A stretch of DNA of 64,000 nt from Bradyrhizobium canariense (lineage in GTDB: Bacteria > Pseudomonadota > Alphaproteobacteria > Rhizobiales > Xanthobacteraceae), in assembly GCF_019402665.1 (NCBI RefSeq), contig NZ_VSST01000037.1:186001-250000 (forward strand). Direction: 5' to 3'. Shown here one piece after another: positions 49,877-58,055 of this stretch. Numbering within the stretch: position 1 is the first letter of the stretch; the number at the start of each line of letters is the position of its first letter. A program made the translations under genes and the position numbers. Below the pieces are notes generated by a model. The model was not told where the DNA came from, searched no databases, and was given only the letters and a program-made list of their open reading frames with translations.

Positions 49877-51646
49877 ATGCAGAGCCGGCTCCCCATCCTC
49901 ATCTTCGCGCTGATTATGGCGGCGATCCCCTTTGTTCCGGGCATGCCCCCGTTCTGGATCGTGCTGCTCGACAATGTCGGCCTCACCGCCCTGGTCGCGA
50001 TGGGCCTCGTGCTGCTGACCGGCGTCGGCGGCCTGACCTCGTTCGGACAAGCGGCCTTCGTTGGCTTCGGCGCCTACACCACCGCGGTGCTGTCAACGAC
50101 CTACGGCATGTCGCCCTGGCTAACGCTCCCATTGTCGCTGCTGGTCAGCGGATTACTGGCGGTGCTGCTCGGCCTCGTCACGGTCCGTCTCTCTGGCCAT
50201 TATCTGCCGCTCGGCACGCTCGCCTGGGGGCTCGGCTTGTTCTATCTCTTCAGCAAGCTCGAATTCCTGGGAAGAAACGACGGCATCTCGGCGATCCCGC
50301 CGCTGTCGATCGGCTCGTTCAAAATGCTCTCGCCCGGCTCGATCTACTACGCGATCTGGGTTGCCGTGATCCTCTCGGCGCTGCTCACGATGAACCTGCT
50401 GGACTCCCGCACCGGCCGCGCCATCCGCGCGCTCCGGCGCGGCCATGTCGCGGCCGAGGCGTTCGGCGTGCACACGCCGCGGGCGAAAATGCTGGTGTTC
50501 ATCCATGCCGCCGTGCTCGCCGGCCTCTCCGGCTGGCTTTACGCCCATCTTCAGCGCGCGGTGAACCCGACGCCGTTCGGCGCGCAGGCCGGCATCGAGT
50601 ATCTCTTCATCGCCGTGGTCGGCGGCGCCGGCTATGTCTGGGGTGGCGTCCTGGGCGCGGCGCTCGTCGTGGTCCTCAAGGAAGTGCTGCAGAGCTATCT
50701 GCCGCTGATCCTGCCCGGCTCCGGCCAGGTCGAGACCATCGTGTTCGGCATCATGCTGGTGGCGCTGCTTCAGCTCGCACCCGGCGGCGTCTGGCCCTGG
50801 CTGATGTCGTTCCTGCCCCAGCGCACCGGTGGCAAAAAGCCGGACACCTCGCTCAAGCTGGAGCAGCGCACCCGCTCCCCCGGCCAATCCAGCGTCCTGC
50901 TTCAGGTCGAGAAGGCCCGGAAGCAATTTGGCGGCGTGGTCGCGGTGAACAACGTCTCCTTCGACGTCCTGGCTCGCGAGATCGTCGCGCTGATCGGCCC
51001 CAACGGCGCCGGCAAGAGCACCACCTTCAACCTGATCACCGGCGTGCTGTCGGCCACCTCAGGCTCGATCTCCGTGCTCGGCAACAAGGTCGACAGGGCA
51101 CCGCCGCAGGAGATCGTCAAGCTCGGCATCTCCCGCACCTTCCAGCACGTCAAGCTGGTGCCTGACATGACCGTGCTGGAGAACGTCGCGATCGGCGCCC
51201 ATCTGCGCGGCCATTCGGGGCCGATCTCCTCGATGCTGCGGCTCGACCGCACTGATGAGGCAAAGCTGCTCGCCGAAGCCGCCCGCCAGATCGAGCGGGT
51301 CGGACTTGGCGAGCAGATGCATCAGCTCGCAGGCTCGCTTTCGCTGGGACAGCAACGGATCGTCGAGATCGCCCGTGCGTTGTGCGTCGATCCGATGCTG
51401 CTGCTGCTCGACGAGCCGGCCGCCGGCCTGCGCCACATGGAGAAGCAGCGGCTCGCGAGCCTCCTGCGGGAGCTGCGCGACGGCGGCATGAGCGTGCTGC
51501 TTGTCGAGCACGACATGGGCTTCGTCATGAACCTCGCCGACCGCATCGTGGTGCTCGATTTCGGCACCAAGATCGCAGAAGGAACGCCGGCCACGATCAA
51601 GACCAATCCCGAAGTGATCAAGGCCTATCTCGGAGTGGCGGCATGA
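49877..51646 (+). CDS. Fused Liv-type permease and ATPase (LivM-LivG)
   Basis: A 589-residue fusion. Residues 1-310 are a LivM-like permease (VAMGLVLLTGVGGLTSFGQAAF, SRTGRAIRALRRGHVAAEAFG); a linker rich in Lys/Ser/Pro (about 315-345) leads to a LivG-like ATPase with GPNGAGKST (about 374-382), SLSLGQQRIVEIARAL, LLLLDEPAAGL and the EHDMGFVM loop. It starts 7 bases after livH. The frame is continuous and the linker looks natural, so this is a true fusion, not an artefact. Confidence 0.93.
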   Translation: MQSRLPILIFALIMAAIPFVPGMPPFWIVLLDNVGLTALVAMGLVLLTGVGGLTSFGQAAFVGFGAYTTAVLSTTYGMSPWLTLPLSLLVSGLLAVLLGLVTVRLSGHYLPLGTLAWGLGLFYLFSKLEFLGRNDGISAIPPLSIGSFKMLSPGSIYYAIWVAVILSALLTMNLLDSRTGRAIRALRRGHVAAEAFGVHTPRAKMLVFIHAAVLAGLSGWLYAHLQRAVNPTPFGAQAGIEYLFIAVVGGAGYVWGGVLGAALVVVLKEVLQSYLPLILPGSGQVETIVFGIMLVALLQLAPGGVWPWLMSFLPQRTGGKKPDTSLKLEQRTRSPGQSSVLLQVEKARKQFGGVVAVNNVSFDVLAREIVALIGPNGAGKSTTFNLITGVLSATSGSISVLGNKVDRAPPQEIVKLGISRTFQHVKLVPDMTVLENVAIGAHLRGHSGPISSMLRLDRTDEAKLLAEAARQIERVGLGEQMHQLAGSLSLGQQRIVEIARALCVDPMLLLLDEPAAGLRHMEKQRLASLLRELRDGGMSVLLVEHDMGFVMNLADRIVVLDFGTKIAEGTPATIKTNPEVIKAYLGVAA

Positions 51647-52374
51647 CCGCGCTGTTGTCCGTCGCCGACGCCCATGTCGCCTATGGCAAGGTCGAGGCCG
51701 TGCGCTCGGTCTCGCTCGAAGTCGGCCAGAACCAGATCGTCACCATCGTCGGCGCCAATGGCGCCGGCAAGACCACGCTGCTCTCCGCCATCATGGGCAT
51801 CTTTCCGCTGAAGGGGCGCGTGGCATTCGCAGGTCAGGATCTGTCGCGACTCGACATCGAGGACCGCGTCGCCATGGGACTTGGCCTCGTTCCCGAGCAC
51901 CGCGAATTGTTCGTGACCATGAATGTCGAGGACAATCTCGAGTTGGGGGCCTTCCGCATCGAGAGAAGCAAGGCGAAAGCCTCGATGGAGCGGGTCTACG
52001 CGCTGTTTCCGCGGCTCAAGGAACGGCGCAAGCAGCTCGCCGGCACGCTCTCCGGCGGCGAGCAGCAGATGCTCGCAATGGGCCGCGCCCTGATGGGCGA
52101 GCCCAAGCTCCTGATGCTGGACGAGCCGAGCCTCGGCCTCGCCCCGATCATCGTCGCCGACATTTTCCGCATCGTCACCGAACTGCGCGCCGCCGGCGTC
52201 TCCGTACTGCTGGTCGAGCAGAACGCGCAGGCCGCATTGAAGATCGCGGATCAGGCCTATGTCATGGAGCTCGGCGAGTTCGTGCTCAGCGGTAAGGCCA
52301 GCGACATTGCGGCGAACGAGCGCGTCGCCGCCAGCTATCTCGGCTTCCAGCACGAAGGCGCGAGCGGGCTGTAA
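51643..52374 (+). CDS. livF: Liv-type ABC transporter ATPase (LivF), second cluster
   Basis: A 243-residue ATPase; Walker A GANGAGKTT (37-45), LSGGEQQMLAMGRAL, LLMLDEPSLGLAP, VLLVEQNAQAAL. The ATG overlaps the fusion gene's stop (ATGA). It is the last gene of a three-gene cluster that encodes two permease halves and two ATPase halves but no binding protein. Confidence 0.93.
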   Translation: MTALLSVADAHVAYGKVEAVRSVSLEVGQNQIVTIVGANGAGKTTLLSAIMGIFPLKGRVAFAGQDLSRLDIEDRVAMGLGLVPEHRELFVTMNVEDNLELGAFRIERSKAKASMERVYALFPRLKERRKQLAGTLSGGEQQMLAMGRALMGEPKLLMLDEPSLGLAPIIVADIFRIVTELRAAGVSVLLVEQNAQAALKIADQAYVMELGEFVLSGKASDIAANERVAASYLGFQHEGASGL

Positions 52375-52414
52375 GTTCGAGAAATTGCTGACGCCGCACG
52401 CGCTGTCTTCTTCC

Positions 52415-52560
52415 CTTCTCCCCTTGCGGGAGAAGGTGGCGCGAAGCGCCGGATGAGGGGTATCTATCTAAACGGAAAGTGCTTCATTCGTGGAGAGAGA
52501 CCCCTCACCCGTCTCGTCGCTCCGCGACGAGCCACCCTCTCCCGCAAGGGGAGAGGGTGC
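52415..52560. repeat. REP-like pair after the second liv-type cluster
   Basis: CTTCTCCCCTTGCGGGAGAAGG at 52415-52437 and CCTCTCCCGCAAGGGGAGAGGG at about 52535-52557, facing each other and separated by GGTGGCGCGAAGCGCCGGATGAGGGG-type hairpins. Same family as 24432 and 57374. Confidence 0.7.
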
Positions 52561-52598
52561 ACGCCGCAAGTCGCTCTAGCTTTCATTGGCAGGTAAGC

Positions 52599-53222
52599 TC
52601 AACTCGCGGCCTTCTCCCCCTTCAGCGCCGCGACCTCCGCCTCCAGCTCCGTGATTTTCGCATCTCTTGCCGCCAGCGCCGCTGCCACATCCGTCGCGTC
52701 GAACTTCTGCGGGATGTGCTGCGGGCAGTTCGTGTCCCACGCTTCGATCTTGAACAGGATCACCTGCTCCGGCCGGGCGCGATAGCCTTTCGGCATCAGC
52801 GATGTCGTCAGCGCCTCGTCGTCCTCGACCACCCGCGCCTCGCCCCAGATCTTCACCCGGCGGCGATGGGCGTAGTCCATCACGAAGATGTAGGCCTTGG
52901 GATTTTCGGACAGATTTCCCTGCGTGATGTATTGCCGATTGCCGGCGTAGTCCGTGAAAGCCAGCGTCTGCTTGTCCAGCACCTTCAAGAAGCCCTTCGG
53001 GCCGCCGCGATGCTGGATGTAGGGCTGTCCGTCGGCCGAGGCCGTGGCAAGATAAAAGCTGTTGGCGTCGGCCAGGAACGCCGCGAGGTTTTCATCGACC
53101 TCGGTGCGCCAGCCGCGCTGCTCGGCATGCGCATAGCCTTCGCGGGATCCCTTTCGGGTCTGGATCGACTTCACCGCCGGCGTGAATGCGACGTCGCTGG
53201 CATAGGTGTGAGTTGCCGTCAT
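52599..53222 (-). CDS. Pyridoxamine 5'-phosphate oxidase-like flavoprotein
   Basis: A 207-residue split-beta-barrel protein. Characteristic parts: DENLAAFLADANSFYLATAS, GQPYIQHRGGPKGFLKVLD, LAFTDYAGNRQYITQGNLSENP and RVKIWGEARVVEDDEAL. The C-terminal 40 residues form a short coiled coil (AARDAKITELEAEVAALKGEK). ATG 53222 has AGGAG 8 bases ahead. The family includes FMN, F420 and haem-binding enzymes; its substrate is not known. It is divergent from a LysR gene. Confidence 0.85.
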   Translation of the reverse strand: MTATHTYASDVAFTPAVKSIQTRKGSREGYAHAEQRGWRTEVDENLAAFLADANSFYLATASADGQPYIQHRGGPKGFLKVLDKQTLAFTDYAGNRQYITQGNLSENPKAYIFVMDYAHRRRVKIWGEARVVEDDEALTTSLMPKGYRARPEQVILFKIEAWDTNCPQHIPQKFDATDVAAALAARDAKITELEAEVAALKGEKAAS

Positions 53223-53306
53223 CGGACCATCTCCTGAAATCCCGGCGCATCCCTGCGTCTTCGCCACCTAAAATGGACTTTTCGCCGGCTAAAACAATCG
53301 GCCCGC

Positions 53307-53338
53307 TTGACACTTCATCATTGCGGTATATGCAACAA
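53307..53338 (+). promoter_or_regulatory. Candidate promoter and LysR box before the lysR gene
   Basis: TTGACA at 53307-53312 and TATGCA at 53329-53334 (16-base spacer) would start transcription almost at the ATG at 53343. Overlapping it is TTGC-GGTATAT-GCAA (53321-53335), an interrupted dyad of the kind LysR proteins bind, so it may mediate autoregulation. Confidence 0.45.
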
Positions 53339-53342
53339 TACC

Positions 53343-54227
53343 ATGGATCGCCTCGAAGCCATGCATGTTTTCGTCACCGTCGCCGATTTGCACGGCTTCG
53401 CGCCGGCGGCACGAAAACTGCGGCTGTCCCCCTCCGCGGTGACGCGGCTGATCGCGGCGCTGGAGGAGCATCTCGGCGCGAGGCTGTTGCAGCGGACCAC
53501 CCGTCAAGTGACCCTGACCGACGTCGGCACGCGCTATCTGGAGCGTGCGCGTCGCATCCTGGCCGATGTCGAGGAGGCCGACGGCTCGGCACGGGAGGAG
53601 CGCAACCGGCCGAGCGGGCGGCTGGTGGTGTCGGCGCCGGTCGGCTTCGGCCGGCTCCATGTCGGGCCTGTCATGACCGCCTACCTCAAGCGCTATCCCG
53701 AGGTCGCCTGCGAATTGCGGCTGTCCGACAACCTCGTCAATCTCGTGGAAGACGCCGTCGACGTCGCGGTGCGGATCGGCCATCTCGCCGACTCCTCGCT
53801 CGTCGCGCGCCAGGTCGGCGAGATGCGTCGGATCGTGGTGGCGACGTCGGGCTATCTGAAGCGCCATGGCGAACCGAAGACGCCGGAGGCACTGCTTACG
53901 CACCAGACCATCGCGTTCGGTCCATCCGCCAACTGGCGCTTCGTGCAGGACGGCCGCGACATCGAGGTGGCGCCGAACCCACGCTTCGCCAGCAACAGCG
54001 CCGACGCCGCCCTGCAATATGCCGAGGCCGGCGGCGGCGTGACCCGGGTGCTGGCCTATCAGGCCGCCGAGGGCTTGCGGCGCGGGCGGCTCAGAATCGT
54101 GTTGGCGAACTACGAGCAGCCGGCGCTGCCGATCCACATCGTCTACCCAACCTCGCGCCTGCTCTCCGCCAAGGTGCGCGCCTTCGTCGATCTCGTGGTG
54201 GAGACCGCGGAGTGGAAATTCGGGTAA
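53343..54227 (+). CDS. LysR family transcriptional regulator
   Basis: A 294-residue regulator. N-terminal winged helix (MDRLEAMHVFVTVADLHGFA, SPSAVTRLIAALEEHLGARLLQRTTR), then the inducer-binding domain with SGRLVVSAPVGFGRLHVGP and VDVAVRIGHLADSSLVARQVG. It probably controls the divergent flavoprotein gene 121 bases away, or itself. No ribosome-binding site is visible before the ATG, which fits a leaderless message. Confidence 0.92.
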   Translation: MDRLEAMHVFVTVADLHGFAPAARKLRLSPSAVTRLIAALEEHLGARLLQRTTRQVTLTDVGTRYLERARRILADVEEADGSAREERNRPSGRLVVSAPVGFGRLHVGPVMTAYLKRYPEVACELRLSDNLVNLVEDAVDVAVRIGHLADSSLVARQVGEMRRIVVATSGYLKRHGEPKTPEALLTHQTIAFGPSANWRFVQDGRDIEVAPNPRFASNSADAALQYAEAGGGVTRVLAYQAAEGLRRGRLRIVLANYEQPALPIHIVYPTSRLLSAKVRAFVDLVVETAEWKFG

Positions 54228-54232
54228 CAACT

Positions 54233-54310
54233 GTCATTCCGGGGCGGTCCGCAGGACCGAGCCCGGAATCTCGAGATTCCGGGCTCTCGCTTCGCGAGCC
54301 CCGGAATGAC
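54233..54310. repeat. Palindromic repeat between lysR and thioesterase genes
   Basis: TCATTCCGGGGC...GCCCCGGAATGACGA outer arms enclose a second hairpin, GCCCGGAATCTCGAGATTCC. It lies between convergent genes and might serve as a bidirectional terminator. Confidence 0.65.
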
Positions 54311-54312
54311 GA

Positions 54313-54732
54313 CTACCCCTTTTTCGGCACGACGCGAAAGGTGCCGCTGGCGCGCGCGATCACGGCGCCGTCGGCCTTCGCGAGGCACTGCGCGAAACAG
54401 ATCGTGCTGCCGGTCTTGATCGCCTCGCCCTCGACCGCGAGCCATTGGCCGATCTCGCCGGCGCCGACATAGTCGACCGACAGCGAGATCGTGACCAACG
54501 AGGTGGTCCAGCCGGTCGCCTGCGCGCAGCTGTAGCCCATGGCGGCATCGGCCAGCGCTGCGATCAATCCGCCATGGATCAGCCCGCGCGCGTTGGTGTG
54601 CGGTGTTGCGAGCCGCAATCCCACGGTGACGCCGTTGTCGGTCTTCCTGGAGTAAAGCGGCTCCCAGGGGTCGGTGAGCGGGGCTTTGCGGAAATGCGGC
54701 TCGAAGCCGGCGGGGATGTCGGTGCTGGTCAT
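54313..54732 (-). CDS. PaaI-type hotdog thioesterase
   Basis: A 139-residue single hotdog protein. The conserved NARGLIHGGLIAALADAAMG carries the family's His-Gly-Gly motif and acidic residue. TSLVTISLSVDYVGAGEIG and ARASGTFRVVPKKG are also typical. Such enzymes hydrolyse aryl- or hydroxyphenylacetyl-CoA and other acyl-CoA esters. It is upstream of and parallel to pobA in the minus direction, so could free 4-hydroxybenzoate or remove dead-end CoA esters; inferred from location. Confidence 0.87.
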   Translation of the reverse strand: MTSTDIPAGFEPHFRKAPLTDPWEPLYSRKTDNGVTVGLRLATPHTNARGLIHGGLIAALADAAMGYSCAQATGWTTSLVTISLSVDYVGAGEIGQWLAVEGEAIKTGSTICFAQCLAKADGAVIARASGTFRVVPKKG

Positions 54733-54846
54733 GTCCGTCTCGCGTTGGTGGCTGCCGCCATTGAACGCGAGGGACGTGACGGTTGCACCACCTACAAAGT
54801 TTTAAACGGAATTTGCGCGGGTGTTTGAAAGAAGTGGCGAGCACTC

Positions 54847-54933
54847 GTAGGGTGGGCAAAGGTGCGCAGCGCCGTGCCCACCATCTCGCGCGAAGACAAC
54901 GCTGGTGGGCGCGCTTCGCTTTGCCCACCCTAC
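54847..54933. repeat. Inverted repeat GTAGGGTGGGCAAAG / CTTTGCCCACCCTAC
   Basis: Exact 15-base arms enclose about 57 bases, immediately after the pobA stop. Palindromes of this GGGTGGGCAAAG type are, as far as I recall, abundant in Bradyrhizobium genomes. Confidence 0.75.
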
Positions 54934-54942
54934 AGCACCGTC

Positions 54943-56112
54943 CTAAAACGGCAGCCCCACATAGTTCTCCGACAGTGATGTCATCGCGGCTTGGGACTGC
55001 GTGACGTAGTCGAGCTCGGCGAGCTGGATGCGCGCCCCAATCGTACCGGTGTCCGGAAATTTGTGCAGCATCGAGGTCATCCACCAGGAGAACCGCACGG
55101 CTTTCCAGACCCGCGCCAGTGCCTTCGCCGAATAGGCGTCAATGCCGGCGCTGGATTTTTCGTCGTAGAACTCGCGAAATGCGCTCGACAGATAATGCGC
55201 ATCGCTCGCGGCCAGATTCAGCCCCTTGGCGCCGGTCGGCGGCACGATATGGGCGGCATCACCGCACAGGAACAACTTGCCGAAACGCATCGGCTCGGCG
55301 ACGAAGCTGCGCAGCGGCGCAATGCTCTTCTCGATCGAGGGGCCCGTGATCAGGCTGTCGGCGGCGTCCCGGTCGAGGCGGCGCTTGAGCTCGTCCCAGA
55401 ATCGATCGTCCGGCCACTGGTCGACATGGTCGTCGAGCGCGCACTGCACATAGTAGCGGCTGCGCCTGGTCGAACGCATGGTGCACAGCGCAAAGCCGCG
55501 GACGTGGTTGGAATAGATCAGCTCGTGGCTGACCGGCGGCGTCTCGGAGAGGATGCCGAGCCAGCCGAACGGATAGATGCGCTCGAACTCCTCGATGGCC
55601 GAAGCCGGAACGCTGGCGCGGCTGACGCCGTGAAACCCGTCGCAGCCGGCGACGAAGTCGCAATCGATCGTGTGGGTGACGCCATCTTTCATGTAGGTTA
55701 CGCGCGGGTGACCGCCGTCGAAATCGTGCGGTTGTACGTCCTTGGCCTCGTAGACCGAGGTGAGACCGGCGGCGTTGCGCGCATCCATCAGGTCGAGCGT
55801 GACCTCGGTCTGGCCGTAGATCATGACCGTCTTGCCGGTCGCAGCCTTCATGTCGATGCGGTGCCGGCGCCCCGAAAAGGCGAGCTCGATCCCTTCATGC
55901 ACCAGCCCTTCGGCATGGGCCCGTGCGCCGGCGCCGATCTGGTCGAGCAGCGCGACTGTTCCCTCCTCCAGCAGTCCGGCACGGATGCGGCCGAGCACAT
56001 AGTCCGGGCTCTGCCGCTCCAGAATGACATTGTCGATGCCATAGCGGTGCAGCAGTTGCCCAAGCAACAATCCAGCCGGCCCTGCCCCGATGATTGCGAC
56101 TTTTGTCCGCAA
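54943..56112 (-). CDS. pobA: 4-hydroxybenzoate 3-monooxygenase
   Basis: A 389-residue FAD enzyme: 4-hydroxybenzoate + NADPH + O2 to protocatechuate. FAD-binding VAIIGAGPAGLLLGQLLHRYG at the N-terminus, LERQSPDYVLGRIRAGLLEEGTV, the substrate/FAD-binding CDGFHGVSR region and GDAAHIVPPTGAKGLNLA. The true start is most likely TTG at 56112, with GGGAGGAG ahead and the conserved RTKVAIIGAG following; the open frame extends 21 codons further without conservation. It is divergent from a TRAP transporter operon that may bring in the substrate. No pobR-type regulator is adjacent. Confidence 0.94.
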   Translation of the reverse strand: MRTKVAIIGAGPAGLLLGQLLHRYGIDNVILERQSPDYVLGRIRAGLLEEGTVALLDQIGAGARAHAEGLVHEGIELAFSGRRHRIDMKAATGKTVMIYGQTEVTLDLMDARNAAGLTSVYEAKDVQPHDFDGGHPRVTYMKDGVTHTIDCDFVAGCDGFHGVSRASVPASAIEEFERIYPFGWLGILSETPPVSHELIYSNHVRGFALCTMRSTRRSRYYVQCALDDHVDQWPDDRFWDELKRRLDRDAADSLITGPSIEKSIAPLRSFVAEPMRFGKLFLCGDAAHIVPPTGAKGLNLAASDAHYLSSAFREFYDEKSSAGIDAYSAKALARVWKAVRFSWWMTSMLHKFPDTGTIGARIQLAELDYVTQSQAAMTSLSENYVGLPF

Positions 56113-56180
56113 TACTTGCTCCTCCCGATCCGGTAGGCTTTCGGCGTGGCTCGCTTGTCGCAGCTGTCCGCACACGATAA

Positions 56181-56193
56181 TTATATCATATAA
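56181..56193. promoter_or_regulatory. Small AT palindrome, pobA side
   Basis: TTATAT-C-ATATAA, a 13-base perfect dyad in an AT-rich patch (56170-56195), 69 bases before the pobA start. It may be an operator or overlap the -10 region. Confidence 0.4.
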
Positions 56194-56259
56194 CGGTTGG
56201 GCAAAAAGGGAGTGCGCGGCGGCACGTCACGCCAGTTCCGGCTTGAACGCGCCGGCCAA

Positions 56260-56279
56260 TTAGATAACATGTTAAATAA
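56260..56279. promoter_or_regulatory. 20-base quasi-palindrome before the TRAP operon
   Basis: TTAGATAACATGTTAAATAA has a perfect core TAACATGTTA and outer TTA/TAA, with two mismatched pairs. It sits 49 bases before the TRAP binding-protein start. The type of symmetry suits GntR or MarR proteins. Confidence 0.45.
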
Positions 56280-56327
56280 CGAGACCGGGCCATCGAAGCC
56301 CGCCGTCAAAAGAGGGAGAGACGCGTG

Positions 56328-57344
56328 ATGAGGAAAGCCTGTCTGGCGTTGCTGCTGGCAGCAAGCGTGAGCCCTGCGTTCGCGCAGGACAAGACCTTCG
56401 ATTTGAAGATCTCGCATTGGGTGCCGGCCTCGCATCCGCTGCAGAAATCGCTCGAGGATTGGGCCGCCGCGGTCGAGAAGGATTCCGGCGGCACCATCAA
56501 GGGCAAGGTGTTTCCGGCCCAGCAGATGGGCAAGGCCTTCGACCATTACGACATGGCGCGCGACGGCATCGCCGATGTCACCTATGTCAATCCCGGCTAC
56601 CAGCCCGGGCGCTTCCCGATCATCGGCGCCGGCGAATTGCCGTTCCTGATCTCGGATGCCAAGGGCGGCTCGATGGGGCTCGACGCCTGGTACCGCAAAT
56701 ACGCCGAAAAGGAGATGAAGGACGTTAAATACTGCCTCGCCTTCGTCCACTCACCCTCCTCGTTCCATTCCAAGACCAAGAAGATCGTGATGCCGGAGGA
56801 TGTGAAGGGCCTGAAGATCCGCCCCGCCCACGCCACCATGGCGAACTTCGTCACCTCGCTCGGCGGCACCAATGTGCAGTCCTCCGCGCCTGAAGTGCGC
56901 GACATCATCGAGCGCGGCGTCGCCGACGGCGTCACCTTTCCCTGGGGCTCCCTCGTGCTGTTCGGCATCGACAAGGTGACAAAGTACGACATGGAGGCGC
57001 CGCTCTACACCACGACCTTCGTGTTCGTCATGAACAAGGACAAGTACAATGCGATGTCCGACAAGCAGAAGGCCGCGATCGACAAGAATTGCACGGTCGA
57101 GATGGCCGGTGTGGTCGGCGAGCACTGGGGCAAGTTCGAGGATGCCGGCATCGACAAGGTCAAGGCGGAGTCCAGCCACGAGGTCTACAAGCTGACGCCC
57201 GAGCAGACCGCCGCCTGGAAGAAAGCCGCCGAGCCCCTGGTGAAAACCTGGAGCGACGGCGCGAAGAAGACCGGCGCGGATCCGGACGCGGCGCTTAGCG
57301 AGCTGAAGGCATCGCTGAAGAAGTACAACGCGCTGGCGGAGTGA
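56328..57344 (+). CDS. TRAP transporter substrate-binding protein (DctP family)
   Basis: A 338-residue periplasmic receptor. Signal peptide RKACLALLLAASVSPAFA, then LKISHWVPASHPLQKSLEDW typical of DctP-type proteins, and GLKIRPAHATMANFVTSLGG containing the Arg that clamps the ligand carboxylate. ATG 56328 is preceded by GAGGGAGAG; GTG 56325 is an alternative. Being divergent from pobA, it may bind an aromatic acid, as the TarP protein of Rhodopseudomonas palustris does for hydroxycinnamates; that is inference. Confidence 0.92.
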   Translation: MRKACLALLLAASVSPAFAQDKTFDLKISHWVPASHPLQKSLEDWAAAVEKDSGGTIKGKVFPAQQMGKAFDHYDMARDGIADVTYVNPGYQPGRFPIIGAGELPFLISDAKGGSMGLDAWYRKYAEKEMKDVKYCLAFVHSPSSFHSKTKKIVMPEDVKGLKIRPAHATMANFVTSLGGTNVQSSAPEVRDIIERGVADGVTFPWGSLVLFGIDKVTKYDMEAPLYTTTFVFVMNKDKYNAMSDKQKAAIDKNCTVEMAGVVGEHWGKFEDAGIDKVKAESSHEVYKLTPEQTAAWKKAAEPLVKTWSDGAKKTGADPDAALSELKASLKKYNALAE

Positions 57345-57373
57345 CGCTGAATCGGAGCCGCAGACTCGCTGCA

Positions 57374-57490
57374 CCTCTCCCGCTTGCGGGGGAGGTCGGC
57401 GCGAAGCGCCGGGTGGGGGCTCTCTCCACTCGGGGTCCGTTCATTGCGGCGACACCCCCACCCCAGCCCTCCCCCGCAAGCGGGAGAGGG
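57374..57490. repeat. REP-like pair between TRAP receptor and DctQ genes
   Basis: CCTCTCCCGCTTGCGGGGGAGG at 57374-57395 and CCCTCCCCCGCAAGCGGGAGAGGG at about 57467-57490 face each other across about 70 bases. The element splits the operon and could lower expression of the two membrane genes relative to the receptor. Confidence 0.75.
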
Positions 57491-57543
57491 AGCGCAGCAT
57501 CGCTGTTGATGCAACTCGCACTCATCTCGAGCAGAAAGCTCCC

Positions 57544-58053
57544 ATGAAGCGCAACTGGATGGATCGCGTTATCGATTCGATCGAATGGATCGCAGCCGCC
57601 TTCGTCGGCATTGTCGCGCTCGACATCTTTCTGTCGGTGCTGCTGCGCAACACGCTGAACTATGCGATCCCCGATAGTTTCGACATCGGCCGCATGCTGC
57701 TCGGCATCCTCATCTTCTGGGGCATCGCCGCGACCTCCTATCGCGGCACCCACATCACGGTCGATCTGGTCTGGGGCAATGTCGGGCCGCGCTACCAGCG
57801 CTGGATCGACGTGTTCGCGACACTGGTGCTGCTGTTCGTCGTGACGGTGCAGACCTGGACGCTGTTCGACAAGGTCCGCGGCACGTACAACGACAACGTC
57901 CAGACCTTCGACATGCACATGCCGACCTGGCCGTTCTTCGCGATCGCCTGGATCGGCGACGTCTCCGCCGTGCTGCTGATCGCGATCCGCACCTACCGGT
58001 TGATCTTCCATCCCGAAGAGATGCACGACCCCAAGCTGAAGGCGACGGAGTAA
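57544..58053 (+). CDS. TRAP transporter small permease (DctQ family)
   Basis: A 169-residue protein with four membrane helices (about 13-35, 48-66, 88-108, 127-148). Typical motif ATSYRGTHITVDLVWG lies after helix 2. It forms the integral membrane complex with the large permease that starts 2 bases after its stop. Confidence 0.9.
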   Translation: MKRNWMDRVIDSIEWIAAAFVGIVALDIFLSVLLRNTLNYAIPDSFDIGRMLLGILIFWGIAATSYRGTHITVDLVWGNVGPRYQRWIDVFATLVLLFVVTVQTWTLFDKVRGTYNDNVQTFDMHMPTWPFFAIAWIGDVSAVLLIAIRTYRLIFHPEEMHDPKLKATE

Positions 58054-58055
58054 TC

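Noticed and set aside
49877..51646. Permease-ATPase fusion as an assembly or frameshift artefact
   Set aside because: The frame is continuous with a plausible flexible linker and both halves complete; such LivM-LivG fusions occur in this lineage.
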